From: Actinomycetes bacterium
GTDB lineage: Bacteria > Actinomycetota > Acidimicrobiia > Acidimicrobiales > Acidimicrobiaceae
Length of the DNA: 50,831 bases
Reading direction: 5' to 3'
Assembly: GCA_021786375.1 (NCBI GenBank)
Contig: JAJYNL010000076.1
Span: 1-50,831 of the forward strand
Shown: positions 42,733 through 50,831 of the stretch, in pieces
Layout of the letters: each line of letters opens with the position of its first letter
Numbering within the stretch: the first letter of the stretch is position 1
Translations under genes and position numbers: made by a program
Notes under the pieces: generated by a model
The model's input: the letters and a program-made list of their open reading frames with translations, nothing else
What the model was told of the DNA's origin: nothing
Database searches by the model: none

Positions 42733-43521
42733 GTGAAGTTGCCAAGGCTGCAGCGCAAGGAAGCTAGTGCCACCACCACCGGCGGGAGCATGACCCTGCT
42801 CGAGCACTTGGCCGAACTTCGTGGCAGGATCGTGAAGGCGGCAGTCGCCGTCACCATCGGTGCAATCGCCGCGTACTTTTTGTACGGCCACATACTCAAT
42901 TTCTTCACCGAGCCCTACTGCCAGGTTTCAGGCAAGTCTGATTGCGCCCTATATGTCACCGGCCCGCTTGAAGGGTTTGCGCTGAGAATCAAGATTGCCG
43001 GTTATGGCGGCGCGCTGCTCGCCTCGCCCGTGATCCTTTATCAACTCTGGCGTTTCGTCACACCCGGCCTGAACCCGCGTGAGAAGCGATATGCGATCCC
43101 TTTCGTGCTCTCATCGCTAATTCTTTTCCTGGCAGGTGCTCTGGTCGCGTACATCACCTTCCCGCACGCGCTTCACTTCCTTCAGTCGGCGGGAGGCAGC
43201 CAGCTGCACCCTATCTACACACCTAACAGCTACCTAAACCTGATCTTCCTGCTCATGATCGCTTTTGGGGTGTCATTCGAGTTCCCTGTGTTGCTCGTCG
43301 CACTGGAGATCGCCGGCGTGGTGACGCCCAAGAAGCTCTCCGCCTTCAGGCGTTGGGCGATTGTCATCATCTTTACGGTGGTCGCAGTTTTCATTCCGAG
43401 TTCGGACCCGTTCTCCATGTTCGCCATGGCCATTCCCCTGGTCGTCTTCTACGAGGCCTCGATCCTGATCGGGAGGATGGTGACGCGCAAGCGTGCGCGG
43501 GCGGAAGCTTCGGCCCAATAA
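42733..43521 (+). CDS. tatC: Sec-independent protein translocase TatC (262 aa)
   Basis: Receptor for twin-arginine signal peptides. Six membrane segments. Signature stretches are MTLLEHLAELRGRIVKAAVA (the conserved LxELRxR region, ~20-39), ASPVILYQLWRFVTPGLNPREKR (~97-119), and FGVSFEFPVLLVAL plus PSSDPFSMFAMAIPLVVFYE near the end, with the conserved Phe/Glu and Pro/Asp residues. The start is the GTG at 42733. It is translated with the TatB-like gene upstream, and the HelY-type helicase follows, an order common in actinobacteria. Confidence 0.95.
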   Translation: MKLPRLQRKEASATTTGGSMTLLEHLAELRGRIVKAAVAVTIGAIAAYFLYGHILNFFTEPYCQVSGKSDCALYVTGPLEGFALRIKIAGYGGALLASPVILYQLWRFVTPGLNPREKRYAIPFVLSSLILFLAGALVAYITFPHALHFLQSAGGSQLHPIYTPNSYLNLIFLLMIAFGVSFEFPVLLVALEIAGVVTPKKLSAFRRWAIVIIFTVVAVFIPSSDPFSMFAMAIPLVVFYEASILIGRMVTRKRARAEASAQ

Positions 43522-43569
43522 CCGGGGCCCTTCATTTACCGCAGCAGGCGGTGCCAGTTAGGATGAACG

Positions 43570-46260
43570 TTGGAAGCCTCACCTGTGTCTAACCCTGAGC
43601 TGAAAGAGATCGGCCACGCCTCGTTCATCGAGCGGATCGGCCTCTCGCCCGACCCATTCCAGCTGAAAGCATTCGCAGCGATCGATATGGATCGCTCGGT
43701 GCTGGTGGCGGCGCCGACGGGAAGCGGCAAGACACTGGTTGCTCAATACGCCGTTGACCGCTCCCTTTCCCTAGGTTGGCGCTCCTTCTACACCACGCCG
43801 CTCAAGGCGCTCTCCAACCAGAAGTTTCAGGAGTTTACGGAGATCTACGGCGAACGGCGCGTTGGCTTGCTGACCGGTGACAACGTCATCAACCCCGGGG
43901 CCGACGTGGTGGTAATGACCACCGAGGTGCTGCGCAACATGCTCTACGAAGGGGCATCGGACCTCTCCCACCTTGGATACGTGATCATGGACGAGGTCCA
44001 CTATCTGCAGAACCCTTACCGGGGGGCGGTGTGGGAAGAGGTGATCATCCACCTGCCCGAGACCGTCTCCTTGGTGTGCCTGTCGGCGACCGTCTCCAAC
44101 TCCGATGAGTTCGGGGACTGGATTCGCACAGTACGCGGGCCGACCGACGTGATCGTCGAGACCGAGCGTCCCGTGGAGCTGGTCCACCTGTATGGGGTCG
44201 GAGATGGCCGCGGTCGTGATCTTCGAGTGTTCGAAGCGATCGTCGATGACCGGCCAAACCCGGATTGTGCGCGCTACGACGATCCTCGGGCAGCGGGGGC
44301 GTTCGCGCGTAAGCGTGCCGTGGGCAGGGCAGCGACCCCGCGTCGGTTGGATGTGCTGGATTACCTTCGAGAAGGCTCGATGCTGCCCGCGGTCTTCTTC
44401 ATCTTCTCGCGCCAGGGCTGTGACCTTGCCGTGGAGCACATGGTGCGCTCGGGAGTCCGTCTAACCAGTTCCCATGAGCGGGCTGAGATACGCGCGATCG
44501 TGGACGAGACCATCACAAGCCTTTCCACGCGCGATCTGGATGCGCTCGGATTCTCGTCCTTCATCGCCGGGCTGGAGGCGGGTGTGGCGGCACACCACGC
44601 GGGGATGGTGCCACCACTCAAGGAGGCGGTGGAGAAGTGCTTCGCACGAGCACTGGTGAAGGTCGTCTTCGCCACCGAGACGCTTTCGCTGGGGATCAAC
44701 ATGCCCGCACGAACCGTGGTGATCGAGAAGCTGACCAAGTTCAACGGTGAGTCCCACGAGATGCTTACCCCGGGCGAGTACACGCAGCTCGCGGGAAGGG
44801 CCGGGCGTAGAGGGATCGACGAAATTGGCTACAGCCTCGCGCTGTGGTCGCCGTTCGTCCCCTTCGAGCAGGTCGCCCACCTGATGGCCACCCGCTCCTA
44901 CCCCCTGACCTCCTCGTTCCGACCCACTTACAATATGGCCGCCAACCTCGTCAAGAGCTTCGATCCCGAAGTTGCCAGGAACCTCCTTAACCTCTCTTTC
45001 GCTCAGTTCCGCTCTGATGCAGAGGTGGTGCATTTGGAGGCACGCCTGGCCAAGCTGCGGAGCGAGGAAGAGGGCTTGCTCGACCAGGCGCACTGCGAGT
45101 TCGGCGACGTAGGGGCGCTTTGGGCGTTGACCAAGCGTGATGGCGAGAGGTCCGAGCCTCTGGCTACAGCCCCGAGCGAGCGCAACATCCGTTTCCATGC
45201 TGCGCGCCTGCGCCCGGGTGACGTCCTTTGCGTGCCTGCCGCCAATGATTCCGGACTGCCCACCAGGGTCGTGGTGGTGGCGACCTCACGCAAGAAGGGC
45301 GGACGGATTGTCGTCTGGGTGGTGACGGCCGCAGGTGAAAAGCTTGCCATGCGCGGAAATCAAATCGACTTCATCCCCAAGCCCGCTGCGCGCCTGGATG
45401 TGGGAGTGGAGTACAACCCCCGTGAGCCCTCCTACTTGAGCGCCATGGCCGAGGCTCTTCGGGAGATTCGCATAGCCAACTGCTCGACCGACGAGCCGCG
45501 ATTCAGCCGCCAGCCGGGGGCCGCGTCCCGCCCAAGCGTCTCCAAGGCGGAGGTGGCCGAGCTACGCGAAAAGTTAAGGCAGTGTCCGGATTTCAACCGC
45601 CACCTGAATGCGGTCAAGCGCCTGGAGCGAATCGCAGAGTCGAGCGCCAAGATCAAGGAGTCGGTGAAGCGCCAGACGGAATCGCTGGCGCGGCAGTTCG
45701 ACCGGGTGTTGGCGGTGCTCTCGGAGCTTGGCTTTGTCGACGGGTGGGAGCTGACACCGTCCGGGGAGCGCCTCGCGGGCCTCTTCCACGAGTCGGACCT
45801 GCTGGTGGCTTTGGCTCTCGAGCGCGGAGTCTTCGACGGGCTCGAGCCGGAGGAGCTTGCCTCTCTGATTTCGGCATTTGTGTATGAGCCGCGAAATTCG
45901 GCGCCCGGCTCCGACCACTTCCCGTCCTTGCGGCTGGAGGAGCGCTTTCGCGAGATCGCGGCGCTCCGAATCGAGCTGGTCAAGGCCGAGGGGAGGCTGC
46001 GTATTCCTGCCACCAGGCCGGTGGAGTCCGGATTCATGGTGTATGCCAGTGCGTGGGGCCGTGGAAGGGATCTGGAGACGGTCCTGGGGGATCGGGGGAT
46101 GCCAGGAGGCGACTTCGTGCGCAACGTCAAGCAGATAATCGACTTGGCGCGCCAACTCGGCAACGTGGTTTCGGACCCGGAGATGGCCAGGAGGTTCCAT
46201 GCCGTGGACAAGCTCATGTGCCGCGGGGTCGTCGAGGCCTCCATTCGCGTGAATCGCTGA
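43570..46260 (+). CDS. helY: Superfamily 2 helicase, HelY/Mtr4-Ski2-like (896 aa)
   Basis: ATP-dependent RNA (or DNA) helicase. Motif I is APTGSGKT (48-55), motif II DEVHYL (141-146, a DEVH box), motif III VCLSATVSN and motif VI QLAGRAGRRGIDEIG. SLGINMPARTVVIEKLTKF is typical of the Ski2/Mtr4 group. The C-terminal third (~700-896) looks like a DSHCT domain. The TTG at 43570 is used because the reading frame and N-terminus fit; GGATG precedes it. Its position after tatC matches mycobacterial helY (Rv2092c). A role in RNA turnover is likely but not proven. Confidence 0.93.
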   Translation: MEASPVSNPELKEIGHASFIERIGLSPDPFQLKAFAAIDMDRSVLVAAPTGSGKTLVAQYAVDRSLSLGWRSFYTTPLKALSNQKFQEFTEIYGERRVGLLTGDNVINPGADVVVMTTEVLRNMLYEGASDLSHLGYVIMDEVHYLQNPYRGAVWEEVIIHLPETVSLVCLSATVSNSDEFGDWIRTVRGPTDVIVETERPVELVHLYGVGDGRGRDLRVFEAIVDDRPNPDCARYDDPRAAGAFARKRAVGRAATPRRLDVLDYLREGSMLPAVFFIFSRQGCDLAVEHMVRSGVRLTSSHERAEIRAIVDETITSLSTRDLDALGFSSFIAGLEAGVAAHHAGMVPPLKEAVEKCFARALVKVVFATETLSLGINMPARTVVIEKLTKFNGESHEMLTPGEYTQLAGRAGRRGIDEIGYSLALWSPFVPFEQVAHLMATRSYPLTSSFRPTYNMAANLVKSFDPEVARNLLNLSFAQFRSDAEVVHLEARLAKLRSEEEGLLDQAHCEFGDVGALWALTKRDGERSEPLATAPSERNIRFHAARLRPGDVLCVPAANDSGLPTRVVVVATSRKKGGRIVVWVVTAAGEKLAMRGNQIDFIPKPAARLDVGVEYNPREPSYLSAMAEALREIRIANCSTDEPRFSRQPGAASRPSVSKAEVAELREKLRQCPDFNRHLNAVKRLERIAESSAKIKESVKRQTESLARQFDRVLAVLSELGFVDGWELTPSGERLAGLFHESDLLVALALERGVFDGLEPEELASLISAFVYEPRNSAPGSDHFPSLRLEERFREIAALRIELVKAEGRLRIPATRPVESGFMVYASAWGRGRDLETVLGDRGMPGGDFVRNVKQIIDLARQLGNVVSDPEMARRFHAVDKLMCRGVVEASIRVNR

Positions 46261-46330
46261 AAGGGCCTCAGTCTCCGAAAGCCTTGGCGCAGTGCCACCG
46301 ACATCGGCAAGCCCTGTAGTTTGTTTGCCA

Positions 46331-47989
46331 ATGAGCCCTGAATTCACGGCCGAGGAGCGAGAGGTACTCTCGCGGCACTTCTCCAACCTCGACAGTCCCG
46401 TATACACCTTGACCGACCTGCCGGACGTGACCAAGGCGGCCCTGTTTGCCCGCTATTCGCGCTCGCCAAAGTCTTTGCGTCGCCTGTTTCTAGACGAGTT
46501 CTGCTCAAGCGGGGATGCCGAGCCTGCCAGAGGAACCGACCAGGGCGTCGCTCGTTCGGAGGCACTCTTCTCCCGAGTGCTCGCCGACTACGGGGACGAT
46601 TCGGTTGCACAGCTTGCAGGGGTGCATGTCGCGCTGGAGGGGATTTCCAACCTGGCCACCAAGGTGGTCGAAAGGCCGAGGCTTGCGGCGTATCTGGAGC
46701 AGTCGACCCGCTACATCCCCTATGACTTCCGGGATGCGCTGGGTCGTTATCGCTATGTGCGCCCACCCGAATTGCAGGGGAGTGACCTCGATCGCTTTGA
46801 GAGCGAGATGGACGGCCTTTTCGAGTCCTACTCCTATTTGACGGCGCGCGTCACCGATCGTCTCTTCGCCGCCTCCGGCGGAGTGGAAGCGTTGCCGTCG
46901 GCAATGCGCGCAACTCTCCGCGCCTTCGCGCTCGACGCGACTCGCGGGCTGCTTCCGGCGGCGACCGCATCAAATGTGGGCGTCTTCGCCTCCGCCCAGG
47001 CATTGGAGCAGCTTGTGCTGCACCTCGCTGCGCATCCTTTGGGCGAGATGCGCCTGCTGGGGGATCAGCTCCAGCGCGAGCTGGAACGGGAGATTCCCTC
47101 CATGGTCACGAGGTTGTCCCGCCCCGAGCGCCGCGATCCCTGGGTTGAGTACTTGCGTGCCACCAGGCACGGCCTGGGCGGTCTGGCGAAGGAGATCGCG
47201 GCGGCGCATGCCGGCGCCGAGCCGCTGGGCTCACATCCCCTGACGGGGCCGCTGGGTTCGTCGGTTGCCCTTGTCGGCTGGGACTCCGACGCCGAGTCCC
47301 GCGTCGGTGCTGCGATTATGGCCGAGACGCTGGGCATTGGTGCCGCTGAAGCGGCAGGGCTAGTGGCGTCGATGAGCGAAGCCGAGCTGGACAAGCTTTT
47401 CGGTGCCTATTGCGGGCAGCGTGAGAATCGTCGCCATCGTCCCGGAAGAGCCTTTGAACGTACCAGGTATCACTTCTCCATCGAGGCGGATTACGGAGCC
47501 TTCCGCGACCTGCAGAGGCACAGGATGCTCTCCATCTTCTGGGCCGACCTGGGATGTGAAATGGGTTACTTCACTTCGCCAAAGCTCACGGAAGATGAAG
47601 CGGATGCGTATGCTTCCTCGCTGGAGCGAGCTGCGGAGTATCATCGAGAGCTCCGCCTATCGCACGGTGCCAAGGTGGCCGCGTACGCCGTGCCCATGGC
47701 GTACCGGATCCACTTCGACATCGAGCTGAACGCGCGCGAAGGGACACACCTTATAGAGCTCCGATCTGCGCCGCAGGGCCACGAAAGCTACCGAGAAGTG
47801 GCACAACTGATGTACCGATGCATTGCCGAGGTTGCCCGCCATCGGCGCATTGCGGAGGCCATGACGCATGTGGACATGAGTGCCGGCGAGAGTGGCCGTC
47901 TCACCTCGATCCAGCGACAGGAGCACAAGAAGCCGGAAGGACCCGGGGCTTCCAAAGCGGACGGCGCGAGTGAAGGTGTCGGTCGCTAG
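46331..47989 (+). CDS. Tandem ThyX-like protein (552 aa)
   Basis: Two ThyX-type halves in one chain. The first half has the remnant AAYLEQSTRYIPYDF (Ser-Thr-Arg-Tyr, ~125-140) and the second has DLQRHRMLSIFWADLG with Arg396-His397-Arg398, matching the start of the ThyX signature RHRxxSxNxxSxR. The later Asn/Ser/Arg of that signature are not kept (FWADLG), so flavin-dependent dUMP methylation cannot be assumed. Canonical ThyX is ~220-250 residues. The C-terminal ~40 residues are Lys/Gly/Ser-rich. The ATG at 46331 gives a clean N-terminus; GTG at 46292 would add 13 residues, and neither start has a strong ribosome site. Confidence 0.75.
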   Translation: MSPEFTAEEREVLSRHFSNLDSPVYTLTDLPDVTKAALFARYSRSPKSLRRLFLDEFCSSGDAEPARGTDQGVARSEALFSRVLADYGDDSVAQLAGVHVALEGISNLATKVVERPRLAAYLEQSTRYIPYDFRDALGRYRYVRPPELQGSDLDRFESEMDGLFESYSYLTARVTDRLFAASGGVEALPSAMRATLRAFALDATRGLLPAATASNVGVFASAQALEQLVLHLAAHPLGEMRLLGDQLQRELEREIPSMVTRLSRPERRDPWVEYLRATRHGLGGLAKEIAAAHAGAEPLGSHPLTGPLGSSVALVGWDSDAESRVGAAIMAETLGIGAAEAAGLVASMSEAELDKLFGAYCGQRENRRHRPGRAFERTRYHFSIEADYGAFRDLQRHRMLSIFWADLGCEMGYFTSPKLTEDEADAYASSLERAAEYHRELRLSHGAKVAAYAVPMAYRIHFDIELNAREGTHLIELRSAPQGHESYREVAQLMYRCIAEVARHRRIAEAMTHVDMSAGESGRLTSIQRQEHKKPEGPGASKADGASEGVGR

Positions 47990-48103
47990 AGTTTTGCGGG
48001 AACAAAGCGGCTCCGGAAGTTGATTCAATTGGGCGACAAGCCGCGAATGGTTTTTTGATGCGTCTGGGGGACGGGTGACGCCCCCGGCGGAAGGGAATGT
48101 TTG

Positions 48104-48640
48104 ATGCCTAGGAAGAAGGCGAACGACGGCGATGATGTGGTCAGCGCCGAGGATATGCAGGAGTCGGTCGACGACGAGTCGTTCGAGGACTTCGAGGATC
48201 CTGAGTTCGAAGAGGAAGAGGAACTCGACGAGGAGGAAGACCTCGCAGATCTCGAGGTGGACGAGTTAGAGGATCTCGAGGAGCTCGAAGACATCGACGA
48301 ACTCGACGAGGAGGAAGACCTCGAGGTGCTCGAGACCGAGGAGGAGACCGAGGAAGAGGTCGAGGTCGAGGTCGAGGTCGAAGAGGAAGCCGAAGAGGAA
48401 GAGGAGGAGCTCGACGAAGAGGTCGAGGCCAGTCTCGATGACATTCTCAAGGAACGCCTTGTCGTACTGGACGAGGAGGAGGAGAACTACGACGAGGACG
48501 AACTCGACGAGCGCTCCGACATCGCCTTGACTGTGCTTCCCAAGCAGCCGGACGAGTTTGTTTGCCAGAGCTGCTTCCTGGTCAAGAAGCTGACTCAGCT
48601 CGCTGACAAGGAGCGTAGCTACTGTAGGGACTGTGTGTAA
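48104..48640 (+). CDS. Highly acidic protein with C-terminal zinc ribbon, DUF4193-like (178 aa)
   Basis: Residues ~10-140 are dominated by Glu/Asp with Leu/Val spacing (blocks such as EEVEVEVEVEEEAEEEEEEL), probably disordered or coiled. The C-terminus EFVCQSCFLVKKLTQLADKE followed by RSYCRDCV holds two CxxC pairs, a zinc ribbon as in actinobacterial DUF4193 proteins. The acidic section is longer than in the family members I recall. The ATG at 48104 follows AGGGAA; a TTG one codon earlier is possible. The role is unknown. The opposite strand is open through this region only because of the GAG/GAC codon bias. Confidence 0.8.
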   Translation: MPRKKANDGDDVVSAEDMQESVDDESFEDFEDPEFEEEEELDEEEDLADLEVDELEDLEELEDIDELDEEEDLEVLETEEETEEEVEVEVEVEEEAEEEEEELDEEVEASLDDILKERLVVLDEEEENYDEDELDERSDIALTVLPKQPDEFVCQSCFLVKKLTQLADKERSYCRDCV

Positions 48641-48688
48641 TATCCGTTCCGTATCGGGGCCAAGGCCTCGCGGGCGCCGGGAGGGTTG

Positions 48689-49240
48689 ATGGACGACGGC
48701 GATCTGAAAAAGCTCATTGATTATGCGGTCTACGCGCCCGTTGGGATCATCCACTCGATTGCCGAGGCATTGCCGCGTGCGGTGGAGGAAGGTCGGTCGG
48801 TCGTCGAGTCCCGAGCGGCAGCCGCTCGATTCATCGGCCGGATGGCCGTTGGCATGGCGGAGACCAAGGCGCAGGCGCAACTCGCCGAGGTCCGCAAGCA
48901 GGCTGAAGGACTGATCGACCTGGTGCTTCCTGAACCTTGGGCCGATTTGGCCCACATGGTCCTGGGTGACCAACGCGAGGAGCAGGCGTCCCCTGCCGCG
49001 CGGGAGGAAGACTTTTCCCCAACCGTACCGGCGGAGAGTGCGATCCCCAAGGCGCCTCGCATTCAGGTCGACCTCGCGGAAGTCGAGGCCGTGATACCCA
49101 ACTACGCCACTCTCTCGGCCACCCAGATAACGGCGAAGATGGACCTTCTGTCCAAGCGTGAGCTCAGGCTTGTCTACGAATACGAACTGGGCCATAGGGG
49201 GCGCAAGACAATTCTTGCCAGGGCCGAGAAACTCCTGTAA
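48689..49240 (+). CDS. Conserved-looking protein of unknown function (183 aa)
   Basis: Soluble, helical protein. The N-terminal half (LIDYAVYAPVGIIHSIAEAL then PRAVEEGRSVVESRAAAARF) looks amphipathic. A linker (~95-120) is rich in Glu/Ala/Pro, and the C-terminal ~55 residues (IPNYATLSATQITAKMDLLS, YEYELGHRGRKTILARAEKL) form a compact helical module resembling SAP-like or helix-hairpin segments seen in actinobacterial DUFs. The ATG at 48689 follows GGGAGG. The GNAT gene starts 5 bp after its stop, so they are co-transcribed. The function is unknown. Confidence 0.65.
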   Translation: MDDGDLKKLIDYAVYAPVGIIHSIAEALPRAVEEGRSVVESRAAAARFIGRMAVGMAETKAQAQLAEVRKQAEGLIDLVLPEPWADLAHMVLGDQREEQASPAAREEDFSPTVPAESAIPKAPRIQVDLAEVEAVIPNYATLSATQITAKMDLLSKRELRLVYEYELGHRGRKTILARAEKLL

Positions 49241-49245
49241 GCGCT

Positions 49246-49767
49246 ATGGCGACCTCTGAGTCGCGGGGCGCTCGTGCGCCGGTCGAATTCGAGCTGAAGG
49301 TGCTGGAGGCCCCGGAATGCGATGCCGCCGTAGCCCTGGCGATTGCGGCCTACGAAGAGCTTTGCGCATTCAAAGGTGGCGACGAGATTGCTCGAGCTAT
49401 GTGGACTGCCCTCATGGCCGCGCTTCGTAGCGCGTCATCGGGACTTGAGGCTATCCGAAGTTCGGCGGGGCGCAGCGTGGCGTTCGAATTCAAGGATGGA
49501 CCGGCCGTCATCGGCTTGGGGGTCTTGACACTGGAGCCGGTGGCCCGGGAAGAGGAGGCTGAAGCCTTTATCTATCTCCGCGCCGACCAACGAGGGCGGG
49601 GGGCCGGCTCCGCGCTGCTAAAGATGCTCGACTCGTGGGCGCGTTCCCAGGGCGCGTCCGGTGTCTTCTTCCGTGTTCCACCTGGATCGCGAGAGGGGAA
49701 GAACCTGGGCGAGCGCAACGGCTATCGAGCGAGGTCGCTGAAGATGAGGCGCGCGGAATCCACTTGA
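49246..49767 (+). CDS. GNAT-family N-acetyltransferase (173 aa)
   Basis: Acetyl-CoA-dependent transferase of unknown substrate. Motif A is visible as AFIYLRADQRGRGAGSALLK (~112-131), where Q/R-x-x-G-x-G/A binds the CoA pyrophosphate. Upstream strands (VIGLGVLTLEPVAREEEAEA) and the C-terminal FFRVPPGSREGKNLGERNGY complete the fold. The ATG at 49246 lies 5 bp after the previous stop. The stop is 9 bp from that of the convergent enoyl-CoA hydratase. Confidence 0.85.
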   Translation: MATSESRGARAPVEFELKVLEAPECDAAVALAIAAYEELCAFKGGDEIARAMWTALMAALRSASSGLEAIRSSAGRSVAFEFKDGPAVIGLGVLTLEPVAREEEAEAFIYLRADQRGRGAGSALLKMLDSWARSQGASGVFFRVPPGSREGKNLGERNGYRARSLKMRRAEST

Positions 49768-49776
49768 GTTGGGTTA

Positions 49777-50544
49777 TTAGCGGCCCTGCCAATGGGGATC
49801 GCGCTTCTCAATGAAAGCTCGTGGCCCTTCCTGAAAGTCCTCGGTAGTCGCAAGGCGTGCCATCGCATCCCCGCTGAGCGCGAAGAGGTGGTCTTCGGAG
49901 GCGGAGAAGGCCTGGTTGCTAATGGCTAGCGCCTCGCGCACCGCGAGCGGGGCATTCGCGGCGATCCTCATCGCCAATACGGTCGCTGCTTCCTCGAGTT
50001 CGGATTCGTCGCATAGCACATTGACCATTCCGAACTCGTGGGCACGCTCAGCTGAAATCGGGTCCCCGGTCAAGATGACCTCGGTGGCGAGATTGCGCGG
50101 TAGAACGCGAGGCAGCCTGAACAGCCCGCCTGCGGCAGCCACCAGAGAGCGCTTGACTTCCGGGAGACCGAATTTTGCCCCCCGGGATGCAACGATGAGG
50201 TCGCAGGCCATGGCAATCTCGCATCCGCCGGCCAGCGCCGAACCATGCACGGCCGCGATGATCGGCTTGACCCGCTTGCGGGCCACGATCCCGGCAAACC
50301 CTCCTCGCGCCGTGCGAAGGGAAGCTACGTTACCGGCGGCTATCTCCTTTAGGTCGGCTCCGGCAGAGAAGTTCGTGCCGGTTCCCGACAGGATCGCCAC
50401 CCATGCTGATTGGTCGGATTCGAATTCATCGATCGCGGCTTCCATTTCCGCGGCGACAGCACCATTAACCGCGTTTCGAGCCTCGGGCCGATCGATCTTG
50501 ATTCCGAAGATGTGGTCGGTGATTCGGTGGGTGATGACGGCCAT
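49777..50544 (-). CDS. Enoyl-CoA hydratase/isomerase family protein (255 aa)
   Basis: Crotonase-fold enzyme acting on acyl-CoA thioesters, probably in fatty-acid or branched-chain breakdown. Oxyanion-hole regions are FSAGADLKEIAAGN (~65-78) and AAVHGSALAGGCEIAMACDL (~100-119). VAAAGGLFRLPRVLPRNLAT (~138-157) and DPISAERAHEFGMVN follow, the place of the second catalytic acid. The ATG at 50544 has AGGAG upstream. It is a single gene downstream of a terminator-like hairpin. Confidence 0.92.
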   Translation of the reverse strand: MAVITHRITDHIFGIKIDRPEARNAVNGAVAAEMEAAIDEFESDQSAWVAILSGTGTNFSAGADLKEIAAGNVASLRTARGGFAGIVARKRVKPIIAAVHGSALAGGCEIAMACDLIVASRGAKFGLPEVKRSLVAAAGGLFRLPRVLPRNLATEVILTGDPISAERAHEFGMVNVLCDESELEEAATVLAMRIAANAPLAVREALAISNQAFSASEDHLFALSGDAMARLATTEDFQEGPRAFIEKRDPHWQGR

Positions 50545-50640
50545 CTAATACTCCTGGGGTTGCTCGGTGTTCCGAAGCCCGCTGCGTTTCGGAGGCAAGC
50601 TTAGCCTTGTGGATAGGGTCGACGAGGGAGAATATGCAGA

Positions 50641-50666
50641 ACGGCCAGCCATCTCTGGCTGGCCGT
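50641..50666 (-). terminator. Rho-independent terminator-like hairpin after the truncated gene
   Basis: A perfect 10-bp stem, acggccagcc / ggctggccgt, with a 6-nt loop (atctct), placed 30 bp after the stop of the minus-strand gene at the window end. On the minus strand it is followed by tctgcatattct, only moderately T-rich. It separates that gene from the enoyl-CoA hydratase gene, which starts about 100 bp further on. Confidence 0.7.
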
Positions 50667-50695
50667 CGCGATGTAACAAGCGCTGCGCAGTCGCT

Positions 50696-50831
50696 CTAGC
50701 TTTGGTCAGCCTCTGTAGCGGGAGCTTCTTCGGCCACGGCCTCAGCCTCTGTAGCGGGAGCTTCTTCGGCCACGGCCTCAGCCTCTGTAGCGGGAGCTTC
50801 TTCGGCCACGGCCTCAGCCTCTGTAGCGGGA
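50696..50831 (-). CDS. C-terminal end of a protein with Pro/Ala/Glu repeats (partial)
   Basis: Only the last 44 residues lie in the window. They consist of the 12-residue unit PATEAEAVAEEA repeated head to tail, ending PATEADQS then TAG. The rest of the gene lies beyond 50831. Such acidic Ala/Glu tails occur on several actinobacterial ribosomal and structural proteins, but the identity cannot be judged from the tail. The downstream hairpin supports this being the true 3' end. Confidence 0.8.
   Translation of the reverse strand, partial: PATEAEAVAEEAPATEAEAVAEEAPATEAEAVAEEAPATEADQS
50707..50831 (-). repeat. 36-bp exact tandem repeat (3.5 copies) at the window edge
   Basis: Units start at 50707, 50743, 50779 and 50815 and look identical. 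The period equals 12 codons, so unit number can vary without frameshift. The array continues past the window end. It is coding (PATEAEAVAEEA), not a CRISPR array: no spacers separate the units. Confidence 0.95.

Noticed and set aside
48065-48083. Hairpin-like ctggggg...cccccgg before the acidic protein gene
   Set aside because: One stem mismatch and no following T tract; it may be a leader structure but does not support a terminator call.
48025-49195. Long minus-strand open frames, one almost pure Ser and one of 309 codons
   Set aside because: They are mirror images of the GAG/GAC-rich acidic gene and its neighbour on the plus strand; no ribosome site and no plausible domain.
50707-50831. 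Possible CRISPR array
   Set aside because: Units are adjacent with no spacers and translate cleanly to a 12-residue repeat.

Overview
The window reads as chromosomal DNA of a high-GC actinobacterium, most likely from the Acidimicrobiia or a nearby deep lineage. The evidence is a full Pup-proteasome locus (trmI, ferredoxin, ARC/Mpa, dop, pup, prcB, prcA, pafA), a fused CofG-CofH protein (FbiC) for coenzyme F420, a TatB-like/TatC/HelY-type helicase block, a DUF4193-like acidic protein and many GTG/TTG starts. The lineage is inferred from gene content only. No tRNA, rRNA, CRISPR array, transposase or phage gene was recognised.

Layout. 0.25-4.2 kb (minus): three pilin-like minor subunits (PilX-, PilW- and PilV-like). 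4.8-13.1 kb: a run of mostly single metabolic genes: beta-carbonic anhydrase, a protein with an exact 165-bp tandem repeat coding an Arg/Gly-rich tail before a TPR-like domain, class I fructose-bisphosphate aldolase, a TauE/SafE-type exporter, an unknown protein, a HAD phosphatase, a ureohydrolase and an MDR-type reductase. 13.3-16.1 kb (plus): a membrane-anchored Ser/Thr-rich protein coupled to a histidine kinase and an OmpR-type regulator. 16.1-17.2 kb (minus): a ferritin-like di-iron protein.

17.2-24.3 kb (minus) is the most unusual part. A five-gene unit (small exported protein, SipW/ER-type signal peptidase, DUF5305-like membrane protein, histidine kinase, LuxR-type regulator) lies between two diverged direct copies of one segment. 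The left copy keeps an intact ferritin-like gene and a decayed zinc-ribbon gene. The right copy keeps an intact zinc-ribbon gene and a decayed 5' piece of the ferritin-like gene. This suggests that the module entered by duplication or homologous integration.

24.3-31.0 kb (minus): a probable operon tal-pgi-pgl-fbiC-LOG-zinc ribbon, which places F420 synthesis next to sugar-phosphate enzymes and lacks zwf. 31.2-33.3 kb (plus): thioesterase, three small proteins (at least two membrane) and tRNA m1A methyltransferase. 33.4-41 kb: the Pup-proteasome system, with signal peptidase I directly after pafA. 41.1-46.3 kb: zinc-ribbon protein, histidine phosphatase, TatB-like, TatC and a HelY/Mtr4-type helicase. 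46.3-50.5 kb: a tandem ThyX-like protein, the acidic DUF4193-like protein, an unknown protein, a GNAT acetyltransferase and an enoyl-CoA hydratase. The window ends inside a minus-strand gene whose C-terminus is made of 12-residue repeats.

How they work together: ARC, PrcA and PrcB form the ATP-dependent protease. PafA attaches Pup to targets, and Dop both prepares the Gln-ending Pup and removes it. Tal, Pgi and Pgl handle sugar phosphates, and FbiC supplies the deazaflavin that could serve an F420-dependent glucose-6-phosphate dehydrogenase. The 17.9-22.7 kb unit looks like a regulated export or surface-protein system with its own signal peptidase.
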